Assembly: GCA_030432235.1 (NCBI GenBank)
Contig: JAUIHT010000001.1
Location: 1,116,001-1,180,000 of the forward strand
Source of the DNA: Verrucomicrobiia bacterium
GTDB lineage: Bacteria > Verrucomicrobiota > Verrucomicrobiia > Opitutales > Cerasicoccaceae
Length of the DNA stretch: 64,000 nucleotides
Direction: 5' to 3'
The translations under genes were made by a program, and so were the position numbers. A model generated the notes under the pieces. The model was given only the letters and a program-made list of their open reading frames with translations, did not search any database and had not been told where the DNA came from. Below, in pieces: positions 34,760 to 43,965 of this stretch; the stretch's first letter is position 1, and the number at the start of each line of letters is the position of its first letter.

Positions 34760-35551
34760 TCAAAGCCCGTAGAATGCCCGGGCGTTGGCAGTGGTTTGGG
34801 CGGTGAGTTCGTCGAAGGGAACTCCGAGCAACTCGGCGCACTTTTGGGCGGTGAGTTTGACCATGGCGGGCTCGCAGGGCTTGCCGCGGTGGGGCTCGGG
34901 GGCGAGGTAGGGCGCGTCGGTCTCGACCATGAGTGCATCGATGCCTTGTTCGACGACGGCCTGTCGGATGGCCTCGGCGTTCTTGAAGGTAACGATGCCG
35001 GTGAAGGAACCGCGTCCTCCACGGGCGTTGAGGCGACGGATTTCCTCGGCGCCGTCGGCGAAGCAGTGGAATACCACCTTGGCCCAAGGGAAGCCGCTGG
35101 CGTCAATCATGGCCAAACAGTCGTCGAAGGCGGCGCGTGAGTGGACGACCACGGGGCAGTCGAGTTGGTGCGCAAGGTCGAGCTGAAAGCGGAAGGCGTC
35201 GGCCTGCCACTGCTTGATTTTGGCGGCTTCGGTTTCGTCCTTGGGCAGGCGGAAGTAATCGAGGCCGATTTCGCCTACGGCCACCGGAGGCGTTTGCGTG
35301 GTCCAGCAGGGGGCGAGCTGCGCGAGGGCATCGCGGAAGTCCTCATCGACATCGCTGGGGTGCAGGCCGGCGGTCCAGTCGATTTGCCCGGCGTGCTCGG
35401 CAGCCAGCTTGTGGTAGAGGGACCAGTCCTGCGGGCAGGTGCCGATGGTAATCACCCGGGAGACGCCCGCCTCGCTGGCCCGCTCCAGCACGGCGTCTAG
35501 CTCGCGCTTCGCGACGAATTTTTCCAGATGGCAATGGGTGTCGATGAGCAT
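34760..35551 (-). CDS. tatD: TatD family hydrolase (DNase)
   Basis: 263 residues. MLIDTHCHLEKF supplies the first metal HxH; AVGEIGLDYFRL, PVVVHSRAAFDD, VVFHCFADGAEEI, SFTGIVTFKNAEAIR and MVETDAPYLAPEPHRGKPCEP are the remaining signature blocks. TatD proteins are metal-dependent TIM-barrel nucleases in the cytoplasm linked to DNA repair and quality control. The length is standard. It is the gene upstream of the vapBC module on the same strand; the stop lies next to the vapB operator half-site. Confidence 0.95.
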   Translation of the reverse strand: MLIDTHCHLEKFVAKRELDAVLERASEAGVSRVITIGTCPQDWSLYHKLAAEHAGQIDWTAGLHPSDVDEDFRDALAQLAPCWTTQTPPVAVGEIGLDYFRLPKDETEAAKIKQWQADAFRFQLDLAHQLDCPVVVHSRAAFDDCLAMIDASGFPWAKVVFHCFADGAEEIRRLNARGGRGSFTGIVTFKNAEAIRQAVVEQGIDALMVETDAPYLAPEPHRGKPCEPAMVKLTAQKCAELLGVPFDELTAQTTANARAFYGL

Positions 35552-35555
35552 GAAA

Positions 35556-35590
35556 CAAATGCTGAGTGCTAAACGCTGAAGTAAAAAGGA
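35556..35590. repeat. Word repeat GCTGAGTGCTAAACGCTGAA
   Basis: Short AG-rich word sequence next to the tatD start. A reverse-complement relative lies at 40754-40790 (AGCGTTTAGCGCTCAGCG), about 5 kb away, so it belongs to a dispersed intergenic repeat set. Confidence 0.45.
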
Positions 35591-35650
35591 AAGTAGCCTT
35601 TACCATCTCTTGTGGACATGGTTTCAATAACGACGTCTCTAAAGGCGCCG

Positions 35651-37534
<1,884 letters not shown>

Positions 37535-37556
37535 AATACCTTTAAATATCGCTTTC

Positions 37557-37644
37557 AGCCAAAAGTCGAAAGCTAAAAGCTCAAAGCAGGAAAGCCAGTT
37601 TCCATGTTCGTTCGCATTGAGCTTTCGACTTTTGGTTTTTGGCT
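37557..37644. repeat. Long imperfect inverted repeat of shuffled words (sppA upstream)
   Basis: Left arm 37557-37584 and right arm 37617-37644 are each 28 nt. Read in the same sense, both start AGCCAAAA, both end AAAGCTCAA or AAGCTCAA, and both contain GTCGAAAGCT, but at shifted positions. The arms are thus related by rearranged words rather than simple point changes. It lies between divergent genes (sppA and the gene at 37723). Confidence 0.65.
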
Positions 37645-37722
37645 TCGTTCCGTCACATTTTCGTGACTGCAAAATTGTGTGTTTGCACGACAGGCCGGAA
37701 TCCTGCTACAGATTTTCTAATT

Positions 37723-39240
37723 ATGGCTATGAAAGACCCTCAGATGGAGCCCAAAGAGCTGACTACTAACCGGAAGGCTTTCCTCATCAATCTGGACCAG
37801 AACGTCTACGGCACCTTTGCGGAAATCGGTGCCGGGCAGGAAGTTGCGCGGCATTTTTTCCAGGTCGGGGGTGCGGCCGGCACGATTGCCAAGAGCATGT
37901 CGGCCTACGACATGAAGTTTTCGGATGAGATTTACGGCAAGGCTCCAAGGTACGTCAGCCGTGAGCGTGTGGAGCAGATGCTGGCCCACGAGTATAACCT
38001 GCTTACCGAGCGCCTTTCGGCCGACCGCGGAAAGGAGAGCACCTTCTTCGTCTATGCCAACACCGTAGCCGCGGCCAGCTTCCGCAACAACAAGAACTGC
38101 CACGGCTGGATGGGCATGCGCTTTCAGATTCACCCCGAGTCTCCGCCCAGCGACATCATCTGCCATGTGCGCATGTGGGACAAAACCCCGACGGCGCAGC
38201 AGGAGGCCCTCGGCATCTTCGGCGTCAATTTCATCTGGGCCTCCCTGGTTTACTTCCAGGACATGGACATGTTCGTGAACTCGCTCATCGACCACTTGGG
38301 CATTGAGCGTATCGAGGTGGACATCCTCGAGTTCAGCGGGCCTGACTTCAAGGACATCGACAATCGCGTCGTGGCCATGAAGCTGGTCGAGAACGGTCTG
38401 ACCAACGCCGTCATGTTTGGACCCGACGGAGAGGTCATGCAGCCCTCCGAGGCGCTTTACAAAAAGTGCATCCTGGTCGAGCGCGGCTCCTTCCGTCCTG
38501 TGACCCACGTCAACATGGACATGATCAAGTGCGCCGGTGCGCAGTTCGTGCAGGAAGACGATGTGCAGGGACAGGAAGTGATTGCCCTGATGGAGATGAC
38601 CGTTAACAACCTCCTCGGCAAGAACGAGAAAATCGACTACGACGACTTCCTCGCCCGCATCGACACCATTTCCGCACTGGGCTACCACACGCTGGTCTCC
38701 AACTACATGGAGTATTATCGCCTCAGCTCGTACTTCCGTCGCTACACCCAGAATATGATCGGAATGGTGCTCGGGATCAATCACCTCCAGGCGGTGCTCA
38801 ATACCGAGTACTACGACAACCTTGAGGGCGGCATCCTGGAAAGCTTCGGGCGTCTCTTTAAGGCCAACGTCAAAATGTACGTCTACCCGATGAAAGGGCA
38901 GGGCTACCAGGCCTACGTGGCCGGCAAGGCCAACAAGAACTCCGGGCACGACTTCTCCCAGGAGATGGTCATCACCGCGGACAACGTCAAGGTGCAGCCC
39001 CAGCTTCGCCACCTCTACGCCTACCTCGTCGAGAACCACTACATCGAGCCGGTGGTCGGTGCGGATCTGGAAAACCTCACCATTTTCTCACGCGAAGTCC
39101 TGCGCCAAATCGCCGAGGGCGACCCCGCATGGGAAAAAGATGTTCCCGAGGAAGTTGCCCAAACCATCAAGGAAAAAGGCTACTGGGGCTACGACAAGAG
39201 CTCTGAAAAGAGCGAAGGAACGAAACCTGCCAAGGCGTAG
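37723..39240 (+). CDS. Conserved protein of unknown function (nicotinate-nucleotide adenylyltransferase label doubtful)
   Basis: About 505 residues from ATG 37723 (ATG 37729 also possible). Striking conserved-looking blocks are GTFAEIGAGQEVARHFFQVG, GTIAKSMSAYDMKFSDEIYG, RYVSRERVEQML, CHGWMGMRFQIHPE and NHLQAVLNTEYYDNLEGGIL. I recall this family in Bacteroidota and Verrucomicrobiota, sometimes labelled nicotinate-nucleotide adenylyltransferase. I see no HxGH nucleotidyltransferase motif, so that label is doubtful. No signal peptide or membrane helix. It is divergent from sppA and monocistronic. It is probably a cytoplasmic protein whose activity is not known to me. Confidence 0.8.
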   Translation: MAMKDPQMEPKELTTNRKAFLINLDQNVYGTFAEIGAGQEVARHFFQVGGAAGTIAKSMSAYDMKFSDEIYGKAPRYVSRERVEQMLAHEYNLLTERLSADRGKESTFFVYANTVAAASFRNNKNCHGWMGMRFQIHPESPPSDIICHVRMWDKTPTAQQEALGIFGVNFIWASLVYFQDMDMFVNSLIDHLGIERIEVDILEFSGPDFKDIDNRVVAMKLVENGLTNAVMFGPDGEVMQPSEALYKKCILVERGSFRPVTHVNMDMIKCAGAQFVQEDDVQGQEVIALMEMTVNNLLGKNEKIDYDDFLARIDTISALGYHTLVSNYMEYYRLSSYFRRYTQNMIGMVLGINHLQAVLNTEYYDNLEGGILESFGRLFKANVKMYVYPMKGQGYQAYVAGKANKNSGHDFSQEMVITADNVKVQPQLRHLYAYLVENHYIEPVVGADLENLTIFSREVLRQIAEGDPAWEKDVPEEVAQTIKEKGYWGYDKSSEKSEGTKPAKA

Positions 39241-39288
39241 AAAGACAACTCAGAAGCCAGCGATCTTCCCGTCTGCTGTCTAGCGTGT

Positions 39289-40188
39289 CTAATTCTTGAG
39301 GATATCGCGGGCGCGGTCCAGGGTTCGCTTTTCCTCATCGCTCAGTGCCCCAAAGCCCTTGGTGTTGATCTTGTCGAGGATGCGGTCAACCTCCTTTTTC
39401 AGCTCCGTGCGGTCGGACATGTTGAGCTTGAAGCCGCGGCTGGTTTTGGCTGTTCGTGGCTTGCGCTTGAGCCACTCCGGCGGCTCGATGGCGATTTTCC
39501 GGCCCGGCATCCCGAGTGGGTTAAAGCCGGAGTTCAGCACGAAGCGGAAAAAGAGCCAGCCCGCCAGCATCCCGCCGAGGTGGGCGGAGTAGGCTACCGG
39601 CGAAGGCGCCAAGGGGGTACGTCCGAAGACGAGAGGCAGCTCCGTGAAGAGAAAGCCTACGCCGTCGATGCCCAGGAGTATCCAGATAATCCAGCGTGGC
39701 CTGAGCGTGACCGGGATGATGAAAAACAGTAGCAGGGTGATGGGACGGTCCGGCTGCATCAGGCAAAACAGCATTAGCAGCCCCAGCGCACCCGCCGATG
39801 CGCCCTCCACGGTGCCACCGCGAAAATGCACTCCCAGATAGACCATGCCCCCGAGCAGGACTGCCGCCAGATAAACCTGCAGGACACGCTTTGCGCCGAT
39901 AAGAGGCTCCAGGGCGCGCCAGGCAAAAAAGATAATGAAGCCGTTGACGAGGATATGAAAAATCCCGCCGTGTAGCATGGAATAGGTTAGGAGCGTCCAG
40001 ACGCGTCCGGACATGATTTGCTCCATACCCAGGGCAAACCAGCTCGACATGAAGGTGGGATTTACCCAGACCTTGATCATGCTTTGCACGATGAAGCCCG
40101 CCACAGTCGTTCCCAGAACCCAATAGAGGTACGGGATTTCCCTGCGGCCCGGGACGCCACCACGCATATATGGCCTGTCGTAAAGCAT
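39289..40188 (-). CDS. Rhomboid family intramembrane serine protease
   Basis: 299 residues from ATG 40188 (MLYDRPYMRGGVPGRREIPY); a GTG at 40227 is less likely. Six or so membrane helices carry YSMLHGGIFHILVNGF, the catalytic serine in VEGASAGALGLL (Ser131) and the catalytic His in YSAHLGGMLAGW (His203). Rhomboids cut membrane proteins within the bilayer. The C-terminal 70 residues are soluble and basic, ending in a conserved-looking helical segment (DRTELKKEVDRILDKINTKG) seen in rhomboids of related bacteria. Convergent with the preceding gene. Confidence 0.93.
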   Translation of the reverse strand: MLYDRPYMRGGVPGRREIPYLYWVLGTTVAGFIVQSMIKVWVNPTFMSSWFALGMEQIMSGRVWTLLTYSMLHGGIFHILVNGFIIFFAWRALEPLIGAKRVLQVYLAAVLLGGMVYLGVHFRGGTVEGASAGALGLLMLFCLMQPDRPITLLLFFIIPVTLRPRWIIWILLGIDGVGFLFTELPLVFGRTPLAPSPVAYSAHLGGMLAGWLFFRFVLNSGFNPLGMPGRKIAIEPPEWLKRKPRTAKTSRGFKLNMSDRTELKKEVDRILDKINTKGFGALSDEEKRTLDRARDILKN

Positions 40189-40267
40189 TATATCTCGAAA
40201 CAGCAGAACATAGCCCCTTGTTCCCACCTGACAAGGATGGAAGGGAAGGAAATGGGGAAAAGCAGAA

Positions 40268-40391
40268 GGGAAAGACTGAAACGCTGAAAATTTGAAAAAC
40301 CTGAAACTAATATGGGAATCGCTTTCATCGGACCTGCTTCACCTATTTTCAGCATTTCAGGTTTTCAACCTTTCACCTTTAGTCTTTCCCG
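40268..40391. repeat. Long imperfect inverted repeat of shuffled words (rhomboid upstream)
   Basis: Left arm 40268-40306 and right arm 40346-40391. Read in the same sense both hold GGGAAAGACT, GCTGAAAA and TTGAAAA(A)CCTGAAA, again in different order. The arms flank about 40 bp. It lies between the rhomboid and ferredoxin genes and has no coding potential. Confidence 0.65.
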
Positions 40392-40444
40392 TTTTCGCTT
40401 CTTCTTGACTCTGAGCCTTCCATTACTCTAATCCCCTGTCCCTT

Positions 40445-40681
40445 ATGGCAGACAAAAGCGACAAGTGGCCCGAAAACGTGTCCGGCAAGTTCTACGTCGA
40501 TGAGCAGTGCATCGACTGCGATCTGTGCCGTGAAACCGCGCCCGACTTTTTTACTCGCAGCGACGACGGCGGCTATTCCTTCGTCCACAAGCAGCCCGAG
40601 TCCCAGGAAGACATCGACCAGTGCATGGAAGCCCTGGAAGGTTGCCCTGTCGAGGCCATCGGCGACGACGGCGAAGACTGA
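40445..40681 (+). CDS. Ferredoxin, single [4Fe-4S] cluster
   Basis: 78 residues. Three cysteines in CIDCDLCRETAPDFF (Cys22, 25, 28) and the distal CP of LEGCPVEAIG (Cys67) make one [4Fe-4S] site; Cys60 is extra. The acidic surface is typical of small electron-transfer ferredoxins of the Fer4_13/Fer4_15 type. Cytoplasmic; the redox partner is unknown. trmD starts 119 bp downstream on the same strand, with a CACGGAA-type inverted repeat between. Confidence 0.92.
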   Translation: MADKSDKWPENVSGKFYVDEQCIDCDLCRETAPDFFTRSDDGGYSFVHKQPESQEDIDQCMEALEGCPVEAIGDDGED

Positions 40682-40689
40682 TTTTAAGT

Positions 40690-40750
40690 TTTTACCACCA
40701 AATTCACGGAACTAAGATTCGTTTTCTTTTCCGTGCCTTCCGTGGGCTAA
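40690..40750. repeat. CACGGAA-type intergenic inverted repeat, copy 1
   Basis: Left side TTTTTACCACCAAATTCACG-GAA and right side TTCCGTGCCTTCCGTGGGCT-AAAAA pair imperfectly over about 22 bp. The same words (CCACGGAA, CACGGAA) build the repeat at 42460-42548. Confidence 0.6.
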
Positions 40751-40753
40751 AAA

Positions 40754-40790
40754 CAGTTTTAGCGTTTAGCGCTCAGCGTTTAGCGTTTAT
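40754..40790. repeat. Word repeat AGCGTTTAGCGCTCAGCG
   Basis: AGCGTTTAGCG occurs twice around CTC just before trmD. It is the reverse-complement relative of the sequence at 35556-35590 (GCTGAGTGCTAAACGCTGAA). Confidence 0.5.
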
Positions 40791-40800
40791 TTTTCCTCTC

Positions 40801-41472
40801 ATGCGCATCGACTTGCTGACGCTTTTTCCGGCCATGGCCGAGGCCGTGCTGGGCGAAAGCATGATTGGCCGCGCGCAGAAAAGCGGCCTTATCCAGCTCG
40901 GTTTCCACAATCTGCGGGACTGGGCCACGGACAAGCACCACATTGTCGATGATCGCCCCTTCGGCGGCGGGGCAGGGATGGTGCTCAAGCCCGAGCCGCT
41001 TTTTGCCGCCATCGAGCGGCTCAAAACGCCCGCCGCGCAGGTGGTCTACCTCTGCCCGGATGGGGAGCAGTTGAGTACGCCACTGGTCAAGGAGCTGGCC
41101 GCCGCCGAGCACCTTGTGCTAGTCAGCGGTCACTACGAGGGCATCGACCAGCGCGTGCGCGATACCCTGGTGGACCGCGAGGTCTCCATCGGCGACTACG
41201 TGCTGACCAACGGCACCCTCCCGGCCATGGTGCTGATCGACTGCGTTTGCCGCTATGTTCCGGGCGTTTTAGGTGAAGAAAAATCCTTGACGCAGGACTC
41301 ATTTCACGATTCTTTCCTCGGTTTTCCTCAATTCACCCGCCCGGCGGAGTATCGCGGAATGACAGTCCCGGAAGTACTGCTTTCAGGCGATCACAAGGCA
41401 ATCGAGCGGTGGAGAGAGGAAGAAGCACTCAAAAAAACTCGGCAGCGGCGCCCGGACCTCCTCGGCGACTGA
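40801..41472 (+). CDS. trmD: tRNA (guanine-N1-)-methyltransferase
   Basis: 223 residues from ATG 40801 (MRIDLLTLFPAMAEAVLGES). SPOUT-family marks include DDRPFGGGAGMVLKPEPLF, LVSGHYEGIDQRV and EVSIGDYVLTNGTLPAMVLID (in two abutting parts) followed by EEKSLTQDSFH. TrmD methylates G37 of tRNAs reading CNN codons to prevent frameshifting. Upstream in-frame starts would run into the ferredoxin gene and are rejected. rplS follows after 21 bp. The usual rpsP and rimM partners are absent from this locus. Confidence 0.97.
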   Translation: MRIDLLTLFPAMAEAVLGESMIGRAQKSGLIQLGFHNLRDWATDKHHIVDDRPFGGGAGMVLKPEPLFAAIERLKTPAAQVVYLCPDGEQLSTPLVKELAAAEHLVLVSGHYEGIDQRVRDTLVDREVSIGDYVLTNGTLPAMVLIDCVCRYVPGVLGEEKSLTQDSFHDSFLGFPQFTRPAEYRGMTVPEVLLSGDHKAIERWREEEALKKTRQRRPDLLGD

Positions 41473-41493
41473 GGCCCCCAAGTTCCTTTTCCC

Positions 41494-41862
41494 ATGCAAT
41501 CCATTATCGAAGAAGTCACCCAGGATCAGCTCAAGCCCGACCGTGAAAAGTTCAAGGTCGGTGACGGCGTGCGTGTGCACACCCGCGTCCGCGAAGGCGA
41601 TAAAGAGCGCATCCAGGTTTTTGCCGGTATCGTTATCGCCCGCAAAGGCTCGGGCATCCACGAGACCTTTACCGTGCGCCGCATCTCCTACGGCGAAGGC
41701 GTCGAGCGCGTCTTCCCCGTGCATTCTCCCAACATTGAGAAGGTGGAGGTCGACCGCGAATCCGTCACCATGCGCGCCCGTATGTACTACCTGCGTGACC
41801 GCATCGGTAAGAAGGCCACCAAGGTCAAGGAGAAGCGTCTCCTCGAAACCGCCGGCGCCTAA
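41494..41862 (+). CDS. rplS: 50S ribosomal protein L19
   Basis: 122 residues: [78 protein letters not shown] and [19 protein letters not shown]19 sits at the 30S-50S interface. Between trmD and rplI with short gaps (21 and 20 bp), so one transcript is likely. Confidence 0.98.
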   Translation: MQSIIEEVTQDQLKPDREKFKVGDGVRVHTRVREGDKERIQVFAGIVIARKGSGIHETFTVRRISYGEGVERVFPVHSPNIEKVEVDRESVTMRARMYYLRDRIGKKATKVKEKRLLETAGA

Positions 41863-41882
41863 ACCCCGTACCTATTTACGAC

Positions 41883-42401
41883 ATGGCACATTCCGAAGTA
41901 TTGCTCCTGCAGCCCGTCGAGAACCTCGGCGGCGAAGGCGAAACGGTCAAGGTCAAGGCCGGCTACGCCCGCAATTTCCTCCTCCCGCGCAACCTGGCCC
42001 TGCCGGTCAACCGCGCGAACAAGAAGTACGTTGAGTCGCTCACCGCCCGTCGCGAAGCCCGCGAGAAGCAGGAGCGCGAACACGCCGAGCAGGTTCTGGC
42101 CAAGCTCGAAACGCTCAGCATCGCCATCGCGGTGAAGACCGGCGAAGGCGGCAAGATGTTCGGCTCCGTCACGTCCAACGACCTGGTCGACCGCCTCAAG
42201 GAAGAAGGCATTGAGCTGGAAAAGAAGCAACTCAACCTCTACAGCCCGGTCAAGACCCTCGGCAAGCACACCACCAAGATCAAGCTGCACCCGGAAGTCA
42301 GCTTCGAGCTCGAGTGGGAAGTCGTTTCCGAGAATCCGATCGACGCCCCCGAGGAAGCCGAAGCTTCCGAAGAAGCCCCCGCCGAAGAGGCCAAGGCTTA
42401 A
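41883..42401 (+). CDS. rplI: 50S ribosomal protein L9
   Basis: 172 residues. N-domain SEVLLLQPVENLGGEGETVK and VKAGYARNFLLPRNLALP, central helix with NRANKKYVESLTARREAREK, C-domain GKMFGSVTSNDLVDRLKEEG. The C-terminal tail (EEAEASEEAPAEEAKA) is an acidic extension beyond the usual 148 residues. Last gene of the trmD-rplS-rplI set, ended by a good terminator. Confidence 0.98.
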   Translation: MAHSEVLLLQPVENLGGEGETVKVKAGYARNFLLPRNLALPVNRANKKYVESLTARREAREKQEREHAEQVLAKLETLSIAIAVKTGEGGKMFGSVTSNDLVDRLKEEGIELEKKQLNLYSPVKTLGKHTTKIKLHPEVSFELEWEVVSENPIDAPEEAEASEEAPAEEAKA

Positions 42402-42428
42402 GCGGCAGGTACATATCTTTTCAAGAAG

Positions 42429-42454
42429 GCGCGGAAGTAATTCCGCGCTTTTTT
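42429..42454 (+). terminator. Intrinsic terminator after rplI
   Basis: Perfect 8-bp stem GCGCGGAA-GTAA-TTCCGCGC followed by TTTTTT. Confidence 0.92.
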
Positions 42455-42459
42455 GTATC

Positions 42460-42548
42460 GTAAACCACGGAACACACGGAAGACACGGAAATTGTCTCCA
42501 GAATACTGCTATCATTTCAGAGTATTCCGTGTATTCCGTGGTTTAAAT
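42460..42548. repeat. CACGGAA-type intergenic inverted repeat, copy 2
   Basis: Left arm 42460-42490 (AAACCACGGAACACACGGAA core) and right arm 42525-42548 (TTCCGTGTATTCCGTGGTTT) pair with one mismatch over 20 bp. The unit CACGGAA is repeated with varied spacers. Same word family as 40690-40750. Confidence 0.7.
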
Positions 42549-42619
42549 CATGGTTAATGCGGTGCTAAGGGCACTATACCATTGCCCTTGAGCGCGAAAG
42601 CCGTGAAATCGGCTGCGCC

Positions 42620-43954
42620 ATGAGTGAAGATACTGTTTCCGATTCTCAAGCGGCCAAGCCTGTCAAAGGCCGTGGTCTGGTCTGGTTAATCGCTATCTGC
42701 CTGCTGATTGTGGGCGGCTGGTACGGCTACAAGAAGTGGAGCTTCGACAAGCACCACGTCTATACCGACAACGCGCAGGTGGACGGGCGCATCGTCAAGG
42801 TGCTGAGTCCGGAGACTGGCTACGTGGAAAAGCTTCCCGTGGCCAACAACCAGCCGGTCAAGCGAGGCGAGCTCCTGCTGAAGCTCTCGGACGACTTCTA
42901 CCGGCTCGAGGTGCAGCGCGCGCAGGCCCAGTACAATATCGTGCAGTCACGCCTTGGTGACGAGAAGTCAGGCGGGCTTGCACAGGCTCAGCAGGCTTCC
43001 GCCCAGGCTCACCTGGAGGTGCTTCAGTCGCAATTGGCTCAGGCGGAGGCGGATGCCAAGCAGGCCGCGGATTCCTACCAGCGGATGCAGCTCCAGTTTA
43101 AGAACAACAACATCAACCAGAGCCAGCTCGATATGTCCAAGGCCTCCAACGACCAGGCCTCCGCGCACCTGCTGACCCTGCAGAAGGAGGTTTACGAGGC
43201 CCAGCAGGAGCTCATTGAGGAGCAGGCCAGCGGCAAGCTCGAGGGCTTCGGGCTGGATTCGGCCAAGGCCGAACTGGCGCAGGCCCGGCAGCGGCTCGAC
43301 TACACCTCCATCACCAGCCCACTCGACGGCGTCGTGGCCAAGATGCTGGCCGAGCCCGGTACGCTGGTGGAGCCGGGGCAGTACCTGATGTCCGTCGTCT
43401 CGCTCAGTGACGTCTGGATCGTAGCCAACATCAAGGAGTCGGATTTTCTCAAGGTCAAGCGGGGCGCCTCCGTCACGGTGACCATCGATGCCTACCCGGG
43501 GCAGACATTCCAGGGTGTGGTCAACAGCACCAGCCCGGCCACCGGTGGTATGTTCGCCCTCATTCCCAAGGACAACGCCTCGGGCAACTTCATCAAGGTG
43601 CCCGCGCTGATTCCGGTCCGCATCGATTTCGTCGGTTTGCCGCAGGCGCAGTACCGGCTGCTTCCCGGCATGAGCGCCGAGGTGCAAATCGAGATCATCG
43701 ACAAGCCCATCGAACAGTCCACCGACGCTGCCGAGAAAAAGTCCGACGGGCAATCGAGTACCAAGGATGACTCGAACAAGGAGACGGACACCAAGACCGC
43801 CGCCAGCGAGAAGAAGGCTACCGATGCCAAAGCCACCTCGGGCGAAAAGCAAACCGGTGGGGCGTCTTCATCGAGTACTGCCAGCTCAGCGCAGTCAGAT
43901 ATGTCCGTCGAGGCGCAGGAGCCTTCCCCGGCAGATTCGGACCTCTCCCAGTAA
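42620..43954 (+). CDS. HlyD/EmrA-family efflux periplasmic adaptor
   Basis: 444 residues. One membrane anchor near residues 18-36 (LVWLIAICLLIVGGWYGYKK), then the beta-barrel/lipoyl segments (YTDNAQVDGRIVKVLSPETG, GVVAKMLAEPGTLVEPGQYL) around a long coiled-coil hairpin (QAQQASAQAHLEVLQSQLAQ). The last 65 residues are a low-complexity Lys/Ser/Thr/Ala tail, unusual for EmrA. It would link the inner-membrane MFS pump encoded 11 bp downstream to an outer-membrane channel, not found nearby. Confidence 0.92.
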   Translation: MSEDTVSDSQAAKPVKGRGLVWLIAICLLIVGGWYGYKKWSFDKHHVYTDNAQVDGRIVKVLSPETGYVEKLPVANNQPVKRGELLLKLSDDFYRLEVQRAQAQYNIVQSRLGDEKSGGLAQAQQASAQAHLEVLQSQLAQAEADAKQAADSYQRMQLQFKNNNINQSQLDMSKASNDQASAHLLTLQKEVYEAQQELIEEQASGKLEGFGLDSAKAELAQARQRLDYTSITSPLDGVVAKMLAEPGTLVEPGQYLMSVVSLSDVWIVANIKESDFLKVKRGASVTVTIDAYPGQTFQGVVNSTSPATGGMFALIPKDNASGNFIKVPALIPVRIDFVGLPQAQYRLLPGMSAEVQIEIIDKPIEQSTDAAEKKSDGQSSTKDDSNKETDTKTAASEKKATDAKATSGEKQTGGASSSSTASSAQSDMSVEAQEPSPADSDLSQ

Positions 43955-43965
43955 ATCCTTTCGGC

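Noticed and set aside
37717-39039. 440-codon minus-strand frame opposite the conserved 505-residue protein
   Set aside because: Low-complexity Val/His/Asp-rich shadow; the plus-strand frame holds conserved blocks.
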